Origin: Gigaspora rosea
Lineage: Eukaryota; Glomeromycota; Glomeromycetes; Diversisporales; Gigasporaceae
NCBI GenBank assembly: GCA_003550325.1
Contig: QKWP01000573.1
Span: 155,026 to 219,025 of the forward strand
Direction: 5' to 3'
Length of the DNA: 64,000 nucleotides
The notes beneath the pieces are model-generated. The model was not told the DNA's origin and did not search any database. It worked only from the letters and a program-made list of their open reading frames with translations. The position numbers were made by a program, and so were the translations under genes. Below, piece after piece: positions 17,526-28,934 of the stretch. How positions within the stretch are numbered: the first letter of the stretch is position 1; every line of letters starts with the position of its first letter.

Positions 17526-19174
17526 TTCTTTTTTTTAAAAAAAAATAATTATATTATTACTATAAGTAATTCAATTTTTTTTTTAAAATAAAAAATAATT
17601 ATAAAAAATATTTTTAAAAATATTTATAGTAAAAAAAAAAAAACAAAAACAAACCCATTGAAAGAGAGAGCATAAGGATGAAGTTTTAATATCAATACAG
17701 TATGTTTAGAAGAGTGATTACAATAAGGGTGTTGATAATAATGATTTAATGATATCCAGGCAATTAGTAAGTAATATCTTTAATGGTGTTGCAGCCAGAG
17801 AAAGACTAACACAGAACTACAAATGTAAAACTTGGGAGGGGTAAGTCCTTCCTATAAGGTATCAAAGTCAGGCCTTATATTGTTGTTATATCGAACAATA
17901 ATGCTGCCTTTTAGGTTGTCAATTTATCCAGTATTGGGATATGCGGTCAATCTGGGGACTTTTGTTTCTGGGATCGACATTACACGAGCAAGTATTTATA
18001 CCAGGAACGCTGATTTTCTGTATTTCACGGAATGCCGCAGAATTACAAAATCACAGAATCAGTGGATAAACACGGAATGCGTCAAAAATAGCACAGAATT
18101 GTCGCAGAAAGCACAGATTTATAGGAAAACAATCCCAAAAATATACGGACCGAAAAGTCCCAATGTAGAAAATAAACGAACCTAAAAGACGAGCATGGTC
18201 GAGCCGAAATAATCCGAAAAATAAACAATAATGGATGCAAGTTTTTATTATAACAAACGCAAAATCATAAATTTTAATACGCGGATTAATACAGAATTTA
18301 TAAATTTGGAGCATGGAATTACGCAGAAATTTATTTTATCACAGACGGAATCGACTGCAAAAAATCATCATTCCTGATTTATACGTCATAGTACTATAAA
18401 CCCGGTCTAAGTAAACTTAAAAAAAAAACAATCGATACATTATTTATTAACAAAAGAACTTCCTAGCAAGCGTCTCTTTGTTGAATCACAGTGAATCACG
18501 CCGAATCACGCAATTAAAGGTAGATATACTAAGAGTTGAAGGATTGTCTACCGTATAGCGAAAGTAATAGAAATATATTGTATTGCTTAATTTATAAACT
18601 TTTAACATTGTTTTTTTTGTTTTTTTTTCGTCTTTTTTCTTTTGTTATCCAAATAATTAACTGTTTTTTTTCATTTATAAATTTATGTAGACTGTTTTTG
18701 AAAGTTATATGTATTCTCTATAAGACGTTTGATTTATTGTATATATGCGATAGTATAGTTTTGTTAATTATAGATGAAGGATAAAAAATAGGAATAAAGG
18801 GCGTGTAACTTGTTATAAGAAACTTTTAATAAGTTCTTGTGTTTATAAGCTATATTTTAACCTGGGTGAATAGTTTTATTCATTTACAATGCGAGTTAGT
18901 TTGCTTCGAAGTTACGAAAGAAATTGTAATATGTTTAAATATTAAAAAATTTTTATTCAAATTTTTCCAAATATTTGCTGATATCCAACCAAATTTTTAC
19001 ACTGGCAGACATGCTTTTAATTTTATGCATGAAATCCCATTGTACCACAAAAATCATATCAAAAAAGTAAGTGCAGATGTATCAAAATGAAAGTTTTGCG
19101 TTCATAAGAACTGCCTGTAGATCCTCTGCGAAATATGATTTGTTTGCGCCACAAAATTCTACGTGACTACTGGA
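17526..19174. other. Intergenic DNA with short repeats, no gene supported
   Basis: A/T runs at 17530-17650 flank the small gene's promoter side. At about 18020-18120 there are irregular repeats of CACAGAAT/CACGGAAT-like words, and 18480-18515 repeats GAATCAC. Open frames at 17832-18185 and 18536-18784 show no domain or coding signature. A sequence near 17860 (GGTATCAAAGTCAGG) is reminiscent of a tRNA primer site, but no terminal repeat could be shown. Confidence 0.4.
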
Positions 19175-19442
19175 CAACGCCCCACAAAAAATTGTAATTT
19201 TAACCAATTGAATTTTAAATCTAGAGCTATCTCAACTAATTTACTAATAGCCACACTATAGACACTATATTTTTCTAACCTTAATCCTAATTATAACGCG
19301 GTTTTTTTCTTAGCTTTAATTTTACATATAATTTTTTTACTTAATTTTTTTACTTAGAAAACATAACACATTGTTTTGACTATCTGCTATCCCGTTACAC
19401 CTAATTGATTGGTCAAATGAACAATTTTTTGTGGAAACGCTG
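19175..19442. mobile_element. MITE-like inverted-repeat element, about 268 bp
   Basis: The left end (19175) and the reverse complement of the right end (19442) share CCACAAAAAATTGT, ACCAAT and flanking positions over about 40 bases with several mismatches. No coding capacity. It abuts the left inverted repeat of the transposon that starts at 19447. No target duplication was recognised, so the family is open. Confidence 0.5.
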
Positions 19443-19557
19443 GGGATGCATATGGGCGGATTTTAGCTGATCTACATGATAAAAAAAATGTTAATAAAAA
19501 TGTGATCAGTGATATCTTAATGGTTACACTAATTTGATAAAAATAATCAATGCAGCA

Positions 19558-20145
19558 ATGTCGTCTAAACCTTTTAATTGTCTTTTATGTTCTAAAACTT
19601 ATTCAACAAGGAGGTCTTTAATATCTCATGAAACAAAAAAACACACATGTAACCGTGTCGTACCTCACAGTTCTGGGTTTGAACTTCCCTCTAGTTGGTG
19701 CTTGTGCCAATTTCGGTCAGTTTTTCTTGCGAATGTAAAGTCCCGCCTTCATAGTCACCGAACGGCCCAAGGATTCAAACAGTTTACCATACACTGTCCT
19801 GAAAATCTTTTTTTTTATGTGTTTCACCAAGAACCAGGCTTCGAATACCGGTTAACCCAGCGAAAGTATAAATGTATATATAAGGGAAAGGAGGGCTACC
19901 AAAAGATCGGCTATATTTTTGCGCACCCTGGCTGGGGAGAAAAAAAAACGAAAACAGGAAGTGAGGTTAAAGTAACAACTGAAAAGAAGGAACCTGAAAC
20001 GCAACAAACGGTCGAAGCTGAGTTTGGGTTCTTTTGGGAAGAACGAGCAACTAAAGAAGAATATAATGAAGGAACTTATACATGGGCGTATGGACTTTTG
20101 AAGTTTACATTTGAAATTTGTAAGCGAAATATAGTTGTAGTCTGA
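19558..20145 (+). CDS. C2H2 zinc-finger transposon accessory protein
   Basis: The start is taken as the ATG at 19558, giving 195 residues; the frame is open slightly further up but lacks another ATG. Residues 6-28 form one C2H2 finger, CX2CX12HX4H (FNCLLCSKTYSTRRSLISH). A following region (FKQFTIHCPENLFFYVFHQE, then YKCIYKGKEGYQKIGYIF and GWGEKK) resembles a domain I associate with repeated C2H2 proteins of Rhizophagus-type genomes. The tail is charged. It probably binds transposon ends or is an accessory to the convergent DDE-like protein, but that is inferred from their shared inverted-repeat frame. Confidence 0.75.
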   Translation: MSSKPFNCLLCSKTYSTRRSLISHETKKHTCNRVVPHSSGFELPSSWCLCQFRSVFLANVKSRLHSHRTAQGFKQFTIHCPENLFFYVFHQEPGFEYRLTQRKYKCIYKGKEGYQKIGYIFAHPGWGEKKTKTGSEVKVTTEKKEPETQQTVEAEFGFFWEERATKEEYNEGTYTWAYGLLKFTFEICKRNIVVV

Positions 20146-20147
20146 AT

Positions 20148-22489
20148 TTATTTTAGTTTAAAATTTATTGTTTTTTTAGAATAAGATAGAGGTGTTTCAT
20201 TAATTTGATAATAAAGTTGTCTATTTTCATATGAACATATTTCATATGCTACAGACTTTAAAGAATTACCACCACCCATTGTTGTGCCGCCATAAAATAA
20301 CTGAACATGGTTATGATTTTTTTTCTCGACACCTGAACATGAAAACCATCGTAGACTTAATTTTTTTGTTTTAAGATATTTTATAAATTTTGGAATATGG
20401 CATGCGAGTACGTGCATGTAAGGAGTAACGTCATCACGATGATATAGTCCTACTTGTAAAATTTTACCTTCTTTAGTTTCAATTGTTGGTCGGCAGAAAT
20501 TTTTAACCCATTGTCGTGCTGAAGTTTCAAATTTAATGATATCATCATCTGTTAGATCACTCTTACGCATTGTTTGGTACAAAAAATAAAACTCATGCCA
20601 AAGTGTTTGTATATCCTTGCCTCTTTGACCCGGAACAAATAATTCAATTGGAAATTTTTCTAAAAGAACCAACTTATCGGGCCCCATTAGTGATGTCCAA
20701 TGCCATTTTCCTTTTGAAGTTTCGGGTTCCTTAAATTTGAATACATTGATACCAAGAGAATGGATTGTTAACTCAACTTGCTCCCGAATTGTTGCAGTAT
20801 TATTTTTTGATCGTCTATTAAATGCAGGTTCAGTTGATAATTCTAAGAAAAGGCATTCAAATAAAACATCTGTGATTCGAAGCATTACATGCAACTCATC
20901 TGGAATACAATGTTGATTTTCTAAAAAAGGTAAAAGGTTTGAATTTTTGCGACCCAAAGTATTACATGAATTTTCGTAATCTAAATCCATATTCCAACGA
21001 TCAGTATTCTTGCAATTGCAGTATAAACAGAAATGAACAGCTGTTGGTCCTTTAATGCCAAGTACTAATGACATGAATTTCCAGTCAGAGCCAAACCAAA
21101 ATTCAATTGGCCAATGATTATTATTCGAATCAGTAATTCCTTCAGTATTTAAAGTTAATAAATCTTCAATTAAAAAGCTAAAAGCTTGTTGAAGAGATTC
21201 ATATTGTTCTATACCGCTATAAAGAAAAATACAATGTTGGTTTGATGGACTTAAAACTGCATCATGTTGATTTAATATGCAGGCAGTAAACATTACATGA
21301 TTATGGTGTTTACCGACCTGCCGTCCATCACCACTTAATTTAATATGAACTACGTCCCCTACTTTTAATATTGCCAAATCTCCGTATGCTAATTTAGAAA
21401 TTAAAACATTTAAAATGTCTTTAAGTAATCGATAAGCCCCATTAGGAGTTAAGGAATTTATTTGAACTGTGTGAACTGGAATTACATCATTCATAGTTTT
21501 TGTTATTTCATGTCGACATTTTTCAACCTCGTATTCACGCTCCATTTCGGGCATAACAGCTGCAAGTCGACGATATCCGTCACGAGAAACTAGAAGCTCA
21601 TCACATGCTCGAACTGTTGAATCTAAAATTTGTAATTGGGGTTTTTTTAAATTTATGTCTTGAAATCTAATAGGTGATCCATTTACTCTTAATTCTACGT
21701 GTGCTAATTTTGAATCATAAAAATTATGTAAATTAAGTGCTGATTCAACTCTATTATAAATGTCAGAAGCTAAAGTTTGAAGTCTTTTTTTTTTTTGTGA
21801 CTCGGATTTAAGTTGATGAAAAGGTTTATTTGTTTGAATTTGAACTTGACATTGGTTATCACTATTAATTCGTCTTTTTGCCAAACATTCAAGATCAAAT
21901 CCAAAAAGTATTACACCAGAAAGCGCAGACTTGTTATTATTATATAATTTCTATTTACAAATACGTAGTAAGTATAATACTATATATACAATACTATATA
22001 TACATGTAAGGTAATTATTAAATTATTAATACAAACTTGTAAAAATAAGGTCGCTACGTTACTCGCAGATCTATTGCTTGATACAGATTGTTTTTCTCCA
22101 TTAGAACCGTCCCAAGTTAATGTATATATTACTTTGTCATTGGAATCATATTGGGTTTCGGCCATAATATCTATACCACGAATTTTAATACTAACTAAAT
22201 ATCCATTAGGGATTAAATAACAACTTCGCACTGTTTGTTTGACATTTGGCGGATAATAACCAAGACGAAAAATTTTATAAAGGTATTTTGTTTTTTTATT
22301 TCCATCAAATCTAGTTACATGAATGCTTGGATAGTTATCAACAACTTCTAAGGAATTGGTTTGTATATTTTTTTGTTGCTGAATTTCTTGAAGGGGGTAA
22401 CGGGTTAAAGGATGACATTTTGGTAAGTTTTCAGTTGGCGAATATCGGGTTGAAGAAATACTTTGAAGTGTTTTTGAACTAGGCGGCAT
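20148..22489 (-). CDS. Putative DDE-type transposase, two exons, 744 residues
   Basis: Exon 1 runs 22489-22037 (151 codons from ATG) and exon 2 21929-20148. The 107-base intron has a GTTTGT donor and an AACAAG acceptor, and both edges are phase 0. The N-terminal 150 residues are polar, with a beta-rich part (residues 55-145). Three acidic sites are spaced as in DDE/D nucleases: D352 in KLSGDGRQVG, D433 in FGSDWKFMSLVLGIKG, and D495-E496 in CIPDELHVMLRITD. A C-x2-C (FCLYCNC) lies between the last two. The 'SGDG ... GGDxKFL ... DELH' pattern occurs in uncharacterised proteins of fungi and cnidarians. The matching inverted repeats outside make a transposase the best reading. Confidence 0.7.
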
Positions 22490-22765
22490 TTTGAGTCTTT
22501 AGGTACTACTAGCAATGCGAATTAACATACATTCAACAAGGTGGTAATAAAACCCAAGTTGTTTTTATACTTGTATCGTTTGGTCGTTTTTGTTGTGTTG
22601 TTTGGCCGTTTACTTGTGCTGGGTTGTTTGGGGGTTTTTTTTAGTGTTGTTTGGTCGCAGAAAGTTACTATTATTAAAAAAATAAATATATTTATTAAAT
22701 ATGTACTTCAAATTAACTATGTTGATTTAAATTCTACTTCTTCTAATTTTACTGGTGAAACCCCT

Positions 22766-22836
22766 CTCCACCTCATCTCCACCTCATCTCCACCTCATCT
22801 CCACCTCATCTCCACCTCATCTCCACCTCATCTCCA
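22766..22836. repeat. 11-bp tandem repeat, 6.5 copies
   Basis: The unit CTCCACCTCAT is repeated without mismatch six times from 22766, followed by CTCCA. It lies in the right part of the transposon, about 280 bases upstream of the 744-residue gene and 310 bases upstream of the SAM/AAA gene. It is far more GC-rich than its surroundings. The 11-bp period is close to one DNA turn. Confidence 0.95.
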
Positions 22837-23146
22837 ACGTCTAACCTTGGTTCTTAATTGGCTAGGAAAGATAGAATCTTGTTAATCGTTTGTTGAAGAT
22901 CTTAATAATATAATTCGAAAACATCACACAAGCTATCTGATTGGTGTAGTTTGTTATTTATTTTTTGAAAATCTTAATCACGTTATTCACAGATATCACC
23001 CGGATCAGCCCAAATCCGCCCATATGCAGATTGTGACAATCTGATTATTTGTATAAGCTATAAAAAGGTGAATTTCTTACTAAAAAATTTTTCCACTTTC
23101 TGCGCAAGTTGTACTATTCAAGCAAACACAAAAAAAATATATAACT

Positions 23147-25975
23147 ATGTTCGAAAATATTACCCTTCCGTCAGTCAAGGAGGTTCAAAAATGGAAGAAA
23201 GCTGGTGTTATTAATTTTTTACAAGACAATAAAGACAAGTTGGACTTTGACGACGACGACATCGATATTATTAAAAAAAATAAAATCTCCGGTTCAGATC
23301 TCCTCAACTATAGTAATGAAGGATTTCAAGAATGTGGGTTGCAAATGGGGCCGGCAAAAAGAATCTTTTGCTATGTCAATAAAATTAAGGGCGAAGGACA
23401 AGGTATACAATTAATTTCATTTATTAACTTGTACCATAACAGACGATGGGCCGCCAAGAAAACGCCCAATGTTAATAAGAGGTATGCTATAATCAGTTTT
23501 GTTTTTATCTAGAACTAAATTTATGTTCTATACCAAATATATAAACTTTGATCTGTATCACTTTCCAGTCCTCAATAGGGAGCAGGTTTTTGATAATTCA
23601 AAATCGATGGAATGGTCTGACCAGGAAGAAGGTAAGATGATCGCCACTCAGGAAGTTCGGGTGATGGTCCATGTATATTTTATTTCGTCACATAACAATA
23701 CCGAAGCTCAAGCACTGAGGGTGATGATCTGCATTGTTATGTGACAAAACAATATATTACGTATCATCACCCGAACTTCCGGGAGGGACGATTCTGGCTG
23801 ATTCAGGTAAGAGTCTTATTTAATAACCATTATTTGTTAAAAAATATATGTATATATAAATCAAAAGAAACCAGAAAGGCATTGCTCCGAGGTAAATAAA
23901 TTTTGACGACAAAAGTTTCTCAAATATCCAGAGTGATTGATTACTACTGACTTTTTCTCGTTGTGAAAGATTCCCCAAATGTAATTGTCAAAGGGGGGTA
24001 TTCTCCAGGCGAATCTGATTTTTTTAAATTCGTTACTTCAAGCATTTTTGTGGACAAATCGCTTTTCATTATAGAATTTATGATATATAGTGAGCGGGCT
24101 ATACTTATTACTCGTCCTCGTAGATTTGGCAAATCTACAAATCTTTCGATGCTTTATACTTTTCTCAAACCGGTGTTTGAACAAGAAAAAGAACAGAAGC
24201 TTGCATTGTTTAAAGACCTCAAAATTTCTCAATTCGATTGGTTTATAAAGCTTAATCTAGGCAATTGGCCTGTGATTTATGTTAGTTTTAAGGTAAATGA
24301 GCATAAAACAACTCTTCTTTACGCAGAATAACCATATATACTTAATTTATTAGGACCTGAATTATAAGTCTTGGGAATCAATGCTGAGTTCCATTATGAA
24401 AAGAATATCGGACCTTTACCAAGAACATCGTTATATTATGGATAATAAGAAGCTTCATGAATATGATGAACCTTTATTTAAAAATATTATTAACGAAACA
24501 ATTGACGAGTCACATTTAATGGATGCTCTCTCCGATCTAGCACGCCATCTCCATGACTACTTTGACAAACAAACCATTATACTCATTGATGAATACGACT
24601 GGCCGATGGAACATGCAGGAAGTTTTTACAACGAAGCTGATATTTTTTTTAAATCCATGTATTCTAGTGTAGCGAAGGTAAACTGTTCATTGTTACTTAG
24701 TGTATACAGTTTGAGTTGTTAGCTAATCTATAAATTTTCGGTGTAGGACAATAAATATGTACACAAGGTCCTGCTTGTCGGACTGCTCCCTCTAAACCAA
24801 GCAAGTTTCCTTTCTGGACTTAACAATGTTGGACATTACCCAATGCATGAATTACCTGGTATGTACGGCCGTGCCAAATATTCGGACATGTTTGGATTTA
24901 CAGAAGCAGAAATCAAGTTTCTCTTAAGTAAAAATAATCAAAACCTTGAACTCGATAATTTACGCTCTCAATATAACGGGTATCAAACTAGTACTGGTGT
25001 GCGTATCTACAATCCACACTCGATTATATCATCTCTAAATAAGGGTGTTATTGGGAATTACTGGGTAAATAGTGGTTTGACAGTCACACTTAGGGAATGT
25101 TTAAAAAAATATGGACAAAATATTGAAGATCAGCTCCAGAGTCTTTACTTTTCATTTTATTCATTACATGACAGTAATTCACTAAAAAAACATGTTGAAG
25201 TGAATCTCATTCCACATCTCCGATACGACATTCTCGATGATGCGCCAAAACTAGATAAACTAGATGCGATCAATACATTACTATGTCATAGTGGCTACTT
25301 GACCGTAAATTCGATGATGAATTCAATAATAAAGTTGATAAACAATGGGTGTCTACCAAAGTCAACCTTGTTATACCAAACAGGGAAGTGGCTGAACAAT
25401 GGAAGGAGTGGATTATCGATTTCATAGGCGTAAGTCGGCTAAAGACGAATGACATATTCAATTCGTTATTCAAGAAAGATATTAAGATGTTTTGTGAACA
25501 ATTTCCCGCTCTTTATATGGAAATAATCTCCTGTTATGATATTGGTGATTCTAAAAGAGCTGGGTCATATGAGGGTTGGTACCATACGTTTATCCTTGGG
25601 GCGCTTGCAATGTTTCACAGTGACGATTACCAGGTTGTGTCTAATCGCGAAACTGGAAATGGTCGTCCTGATGTCCGCATTATCCCGATCAACCAAAAAT
25701 ACAATACTTGTATCATTTTTGAGTTTAAGCGTGCTGAATCAAATGACCATAATGAACTGAAAGATTGTACTAAGGTTGCGCTAAACCAAATTGTTGCCAA
25801 TAATTATCGGTTAAATGCTGCAAGTCATATCGAAGTGATAGTTGAGGTTGCCGTTGCTTTCTTTAAAAAAGACACCTTTGTCTCTGCTCGACTTTTACAA
25901 CGTAAAAGAGGTGGAAAAAAGGGTGAAATTTCAACAAATGATTGGGATATTGTTTCATCAGTTGAATCAAGTTAA
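23147..25975 (+). CDS. SAM domain + AAA-ATPase-like + PD-(D/E)XK nuclease-like protein, six exons
   Basis: Exons are 23147-23402, 23443-23481, 23569-23631, 23970-24292, 24354-24677 and 24747-25975; all junctions are GT-AG and phases agree. Residues 1-85 form a sterile alpha motif domain (W-x3-GVINFL, ISGSDLLNY, MGPAKRI). An AAA-ATPase-like domain follows, with Walker A in RPRRFGKSTNL and Walker B in IILIDEYDWPM, then FLSGLNN and YSDMFGFTEAE. The C-terminal part has YEGWYHTFILGALAM and the PD-(D/E)XK core GRPDVRIIP ... IIFEFKRAE. This combination is expanded in arbuscular mycorrhizal fungi; cellular role is unknown. The ATPase and nuclease parts of the last exon are in different frames, so the copy is disrupted once or the sequence has an indel error. 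The promoter is next to the transposon end. Confidence 0.8.
23651..23780. repeat. Imperfect hairpin, about 130 bp, inside intron 3 of the SAM/AAA gene
   Basis: GGAAGTTCGGGTGATG (23651-23666) is the exact complement of 23765-23780, and GTCACATAACAAT (23687-23699) of 23733-23745. The 20 bases between the two paired blocks pair imperfectly and the loop is 33 bases. It makes intron 3 (23632-23969, 338 bases) five times longer than its neighbours. It is a MITE-like insertion or a structured intronic RNA; the sequence does not decide. Confidence 0.85.
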
Positions 25976-26170
25976 AAGGAAGAATTTTATCAACAATTAC
26001 ATAAGTGTTATTAATATTTTGATACATTTATTGTGACATATGCTACTATGCAACATTTATAAATAATAAAGTTATAGTCGTATAATTACGATTAGTTTAA
26101 TAGAAATAGTCTGTAAGCTATGCATTGTAAGGCCATAAAATAAAGGCTTAAGAATTATTTTTTATACGTA

Positions 26171-26186
26171 TAATAATAATAATAAT

Positions 26187-26223
<37 letters not shown>
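26171..26223. repeat. ATA/AAT microsatellite
   Basis: Near-perfect trinucleotide run interrupted once, just downstream of the stop codon of the GATA-factor pseudogene. The rest of 25976-26243 is AT-rich and shows no gene. Confidence 0.9.
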
Positions 26224-26243
26224 CAATTAATATAATATGCAAA

Positions 26244-28850
26244 TTAGCATATAATATTGCATTTAATTATTTGAAACTCATGTAAGCCACAAGCATTACA
26301 TAAAGTTCTTGCACCATCAGGACCTCGACGCCACTCGGGAGTTTCAGATATATTACAAGAGTGACATCTTCCAGGAGGTGTTGTGCGTTTCTAAACAAAA
26401 AGAAAAAAAACATGAATTGGTTTTTTTTGTAGTATAAATCAGCGATAGGGATTAATTAAAAACTTACACTTTGCTTCCAATATTTTATTCGTGTTGCTGA
26501 AGGTCCAACAATAGTTCTCTTTGTCTTAATAAGATTTATCATTTCTTGATCACTCTAAATTGGTTGAAAAAAGATTAAAATAAAAATCCTTTATTTAAAC
26601 ATATAAAATTACATACATACACTTTTGATATTATTCAATACATCCAGAATTTCATAGCATAGCGGGCTTTCATTCTGATTGGATAATTTTTGTAGATCAT
26701 TTCGTGATTTTACAAAATCTGATTGGCTTATAGATTTATATTTAGAACGAGCCGAAGTAAATATTTTGTAAGATTAAATAAAAAGATACACTTATTTAAA
26801 TTTAAGAATTACAATGATTTATTATAGTACTTGGATCTAATGTTATACGCGTATAATTCTATTATTATTTATTATTATTATTATTATTTTATTAAAAAAA
26901 ATCTTAAATACGGAACTATCATTTTTTTATACAGTATTTAACTATTCATATTTTAACAAATGCTTTTGTAGATTCGCATATACAAAAAGTAACCCATTTT
27001 AATTTGACCTATTATTAATTAATAATCAAGAAAAAAAATAAGCATAATCTAAAATAATCTAAAAGATCTTTGACACAAATTTTGATTCGTGTTAACGATA
27101 AAATCCTTAAAACTAAATCACTTGCCAACAATAAATAATTATAGATAGAATAATAATTAAATTAATATAAATAAATTAAAATAATTAATCAACTACAATA
27201 AGTAAAAGCACATGAAACTTGAACTTATCTTTTAACATTTCGATACCTTTCATCAATATCAATATCGTTAAACAACCATGATCTAAACATATTAATAATC
27301 TTGCGAAGACTCACAAGAGACCTAAATACAAAAAAAAACATTAATAACTTTTTCTTTTTAGAAATTCGTTCAGTCTAAATAATTAAATTGAAAAAAAACC
27401 TTTTTTTATAGCTATATAGTTCTCATGATTATTCCTCTGTTTTCATGTTTTTAAGCCCAATATGCTCTATACGCTATGTTTAATATTCAAACCCCACATA
27501 TTCGACGCTTCTTTTATATATTTTAACACATTAATTACAATACTACTCAAAATTTCGACATTAACCTTTCTCAATACACTAGATCTTAGGCTGACATACT
27601 AAAAGAAAGACAAGTAAAACAAAAAAAACAAAAAAAAAAACTTCGTTGCTTCATTTACTGATTTAACAATCCATACCTTTGTCTACTACCAAAAAAATAG
27701 TTCTTTATTTGAGTTCCTCTTGCTTGTTTACCAAGTACGGCATTTCAACATATTTGTTAACATACACTCTATTCAAGGGTGAAATATGTTGCTTCTCATT
27801 TAACTTCCGAATTACTTCACGGATTACCGAATTACTTTGACAGTTTATAAAGTAAGACGTGAACTTCCCAATTTTTTTTGTCTTACACTCTAGGAATTCG
27901 TATTCGTGGCTCCGAATTCAATCTTGTAACAGAAAATCGTTACTTTAATAAGGCTTTCTTATGATAAGATGATCTTCAAAAATCAGCCAATCATAATAAA
28001 GCCCGCTATGCTGAATTTCATATGTTTTATTTATCATTTCAGGAACTTGAGCTTCAATGGTTAGCAGCCCATGAATTTGGAGAAAAATGACCAAATTTAT
28101 TAATGTGGATTCTGTAATCACCATATTGCGTAGCAAATTGTCTAATTTCAATGTTCAGTTATCTAAAAGAAATTGATATGTTAATAGTTTTTATTATTAC
28201 CAACTTTTTTTTTTAAATTGTATAATAAATTTAAGAATAATTATAAAAATTATGTAATCACCTTTTGCATATCAGCCAAAACTTTCTCAAGATTTTGAGA
28301 ATTTAAAGCCGAAGATTGAGAAGGATTTTTTGCAAAAGAATTAGAATAAAAATATTTTGGTGAATGAATATTATTAACAAATCGAACAGGATGTTGTATA
28401 GGTTTTGTATTAGGACTAGAATCATGTAATGAGCCGGAAGCAGATTGTCTCAGCGATTGCTGAGGACCTTGTTATTGTCTTGACCTCACAATAACTTTGT
28501 TGCAATTGAGAAGGTCTTTCATGATGCAAAGTATTCACCGGTTGTTGATGCGGATAAACATGATTGATTTACGGAAATCTGACCTCCGTCAATACGTGTA
28601 AAGAATGAACTCCGCCATCATTTGAAATCGAAAGTGAAGGTGAGGATGAATCTGATAACTGTTGAACATGTTGCTACCATTCGATGCATCATATTGTAAT
28701 GTCCTCGGGCAAGAGGTGAATTGTTTGGTGATTGATGGATTTTTGCAGAATCCTGGTAAGCATTTAGTCTATTTTCTTCAGAAGTAGGACAAGAATGATG
28801 AGTTGGATGCAACAAAACTGATAATGGAGGAAGTGTTCTTTGGACTCATC
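26244..28850 (-). pseudogene. Decayed WC-2-like GATA transcription factor
   Basis: Recognisable pieces: a Ser/His/Gln/Pro-rich N-terminal part (28850-28262) that changes frame several times; intron 28163-28261; an exon from 28162 (QFATQYGDYR, then EAQVPEMINKTYEI) interrupted by a transposon at 28012 and resuming at 26655 (ILDVLNNIKS); intron 26555-26620; exon 26554-26468 (SDQEMINLIKTKR); intron 26391-26467; and the last exon 26390-26244. That exon holds a GATA finger, CHSC ... [15 protein letters not shown] ... CNAC, with the CX2CX18CX2C spacing of white-collar-type fungal factors. It ends abruptly after CGLH. Introns are still intact. WC-2-type proteins act in light and clock signalling; this copy is broken by frame changes, stops and the insertion. 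Confidence 0.8.
26656..28012. mobile_element. 1357-bp TIR transposon inserted in the WC-2-like gene, 9-bp target duplication
   Basis: GAATTTCAT occurs at 26647-26655 and again at 28013-28021, exactly flanking inverted ends that both begin AGCATAGCGGGCTTT. The inverted repeats extend about 45 bases with several mismatches. Removing the insert and one copy of the 9 bases restores the GATA-factor exon frame across the site. No transposase ORF is seen, so it is non-autonomous. A minus-strand segment at 27240-27330 with a good acceptor (TGTATTTAG) and a short frame (MFRSWLFNDIDIDER) may be a captured exon piece. A 9-bp duplication fits Mutator-like (or Merlin) elements. Confidence 0.88.
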
Positions 28851-28934
28851 AACTGCCACTAAAATCGAACATATCACTTAAACTATTATACTTTATTTTT
28901 TTTATTTTTTTATTTCATTAACTTCTATCAAGGA

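Larger units (their letters stand above)
19447..23028. mobile_element. DNA transposon with C2H2 gene and DDE-like gene
   Basis: The ends are inverted repeats: TGCATATGGGCGGATTT at 19447-19463 matches the minus strand from 23028 exactly, and after two mismatches GCTGATC also matches, so 24 of the first 26 bases agree. Between them lie a C2H2 gene (plus) and a two-exon gene (minus) whose stop codons are 2 bases apart. No target-site duplication is obvious beside the repeats. The right end lies 118 bases upstream of the SAM/AAA gene start. Both genes look intact, so the element may be recent. The superfamily is not recognised. Confidence 0.7.

Noticed and set aside
17732-17880. Solo LTR with a primer site (GGTATCAAAGTCAGG)
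   Set aside because: No second copy, no clear TG...CA ends and no target duplication in the window.
17832-18784. Open frames at 17832-18185 and 18536-18784
   Set aside because: Low complexity or repeated CACAGAAT words; no domain, splice support or coding composition.
23632-23969. Extra small exon ending at the CAG/GTAAGAG near 23807 in intron 3
   Set aside because: No matching acceptor and phase could be found; the six-exon model joins without it.
25300-25340. A 30-base GT-AG intron in the last exon of the SAM/AAA gene
   Set aside because: Its length is a multiple of three and would not reconcile the two frames; it is also shorter than any other intron here.
26171-26223. CRISPR-like or other regular spaced array
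   Set aside because: No repeat-spacer array of CRISPR type occurs anywhere in the window; this and the other arrays are simple tandem repeats in a eukaryotic genome.
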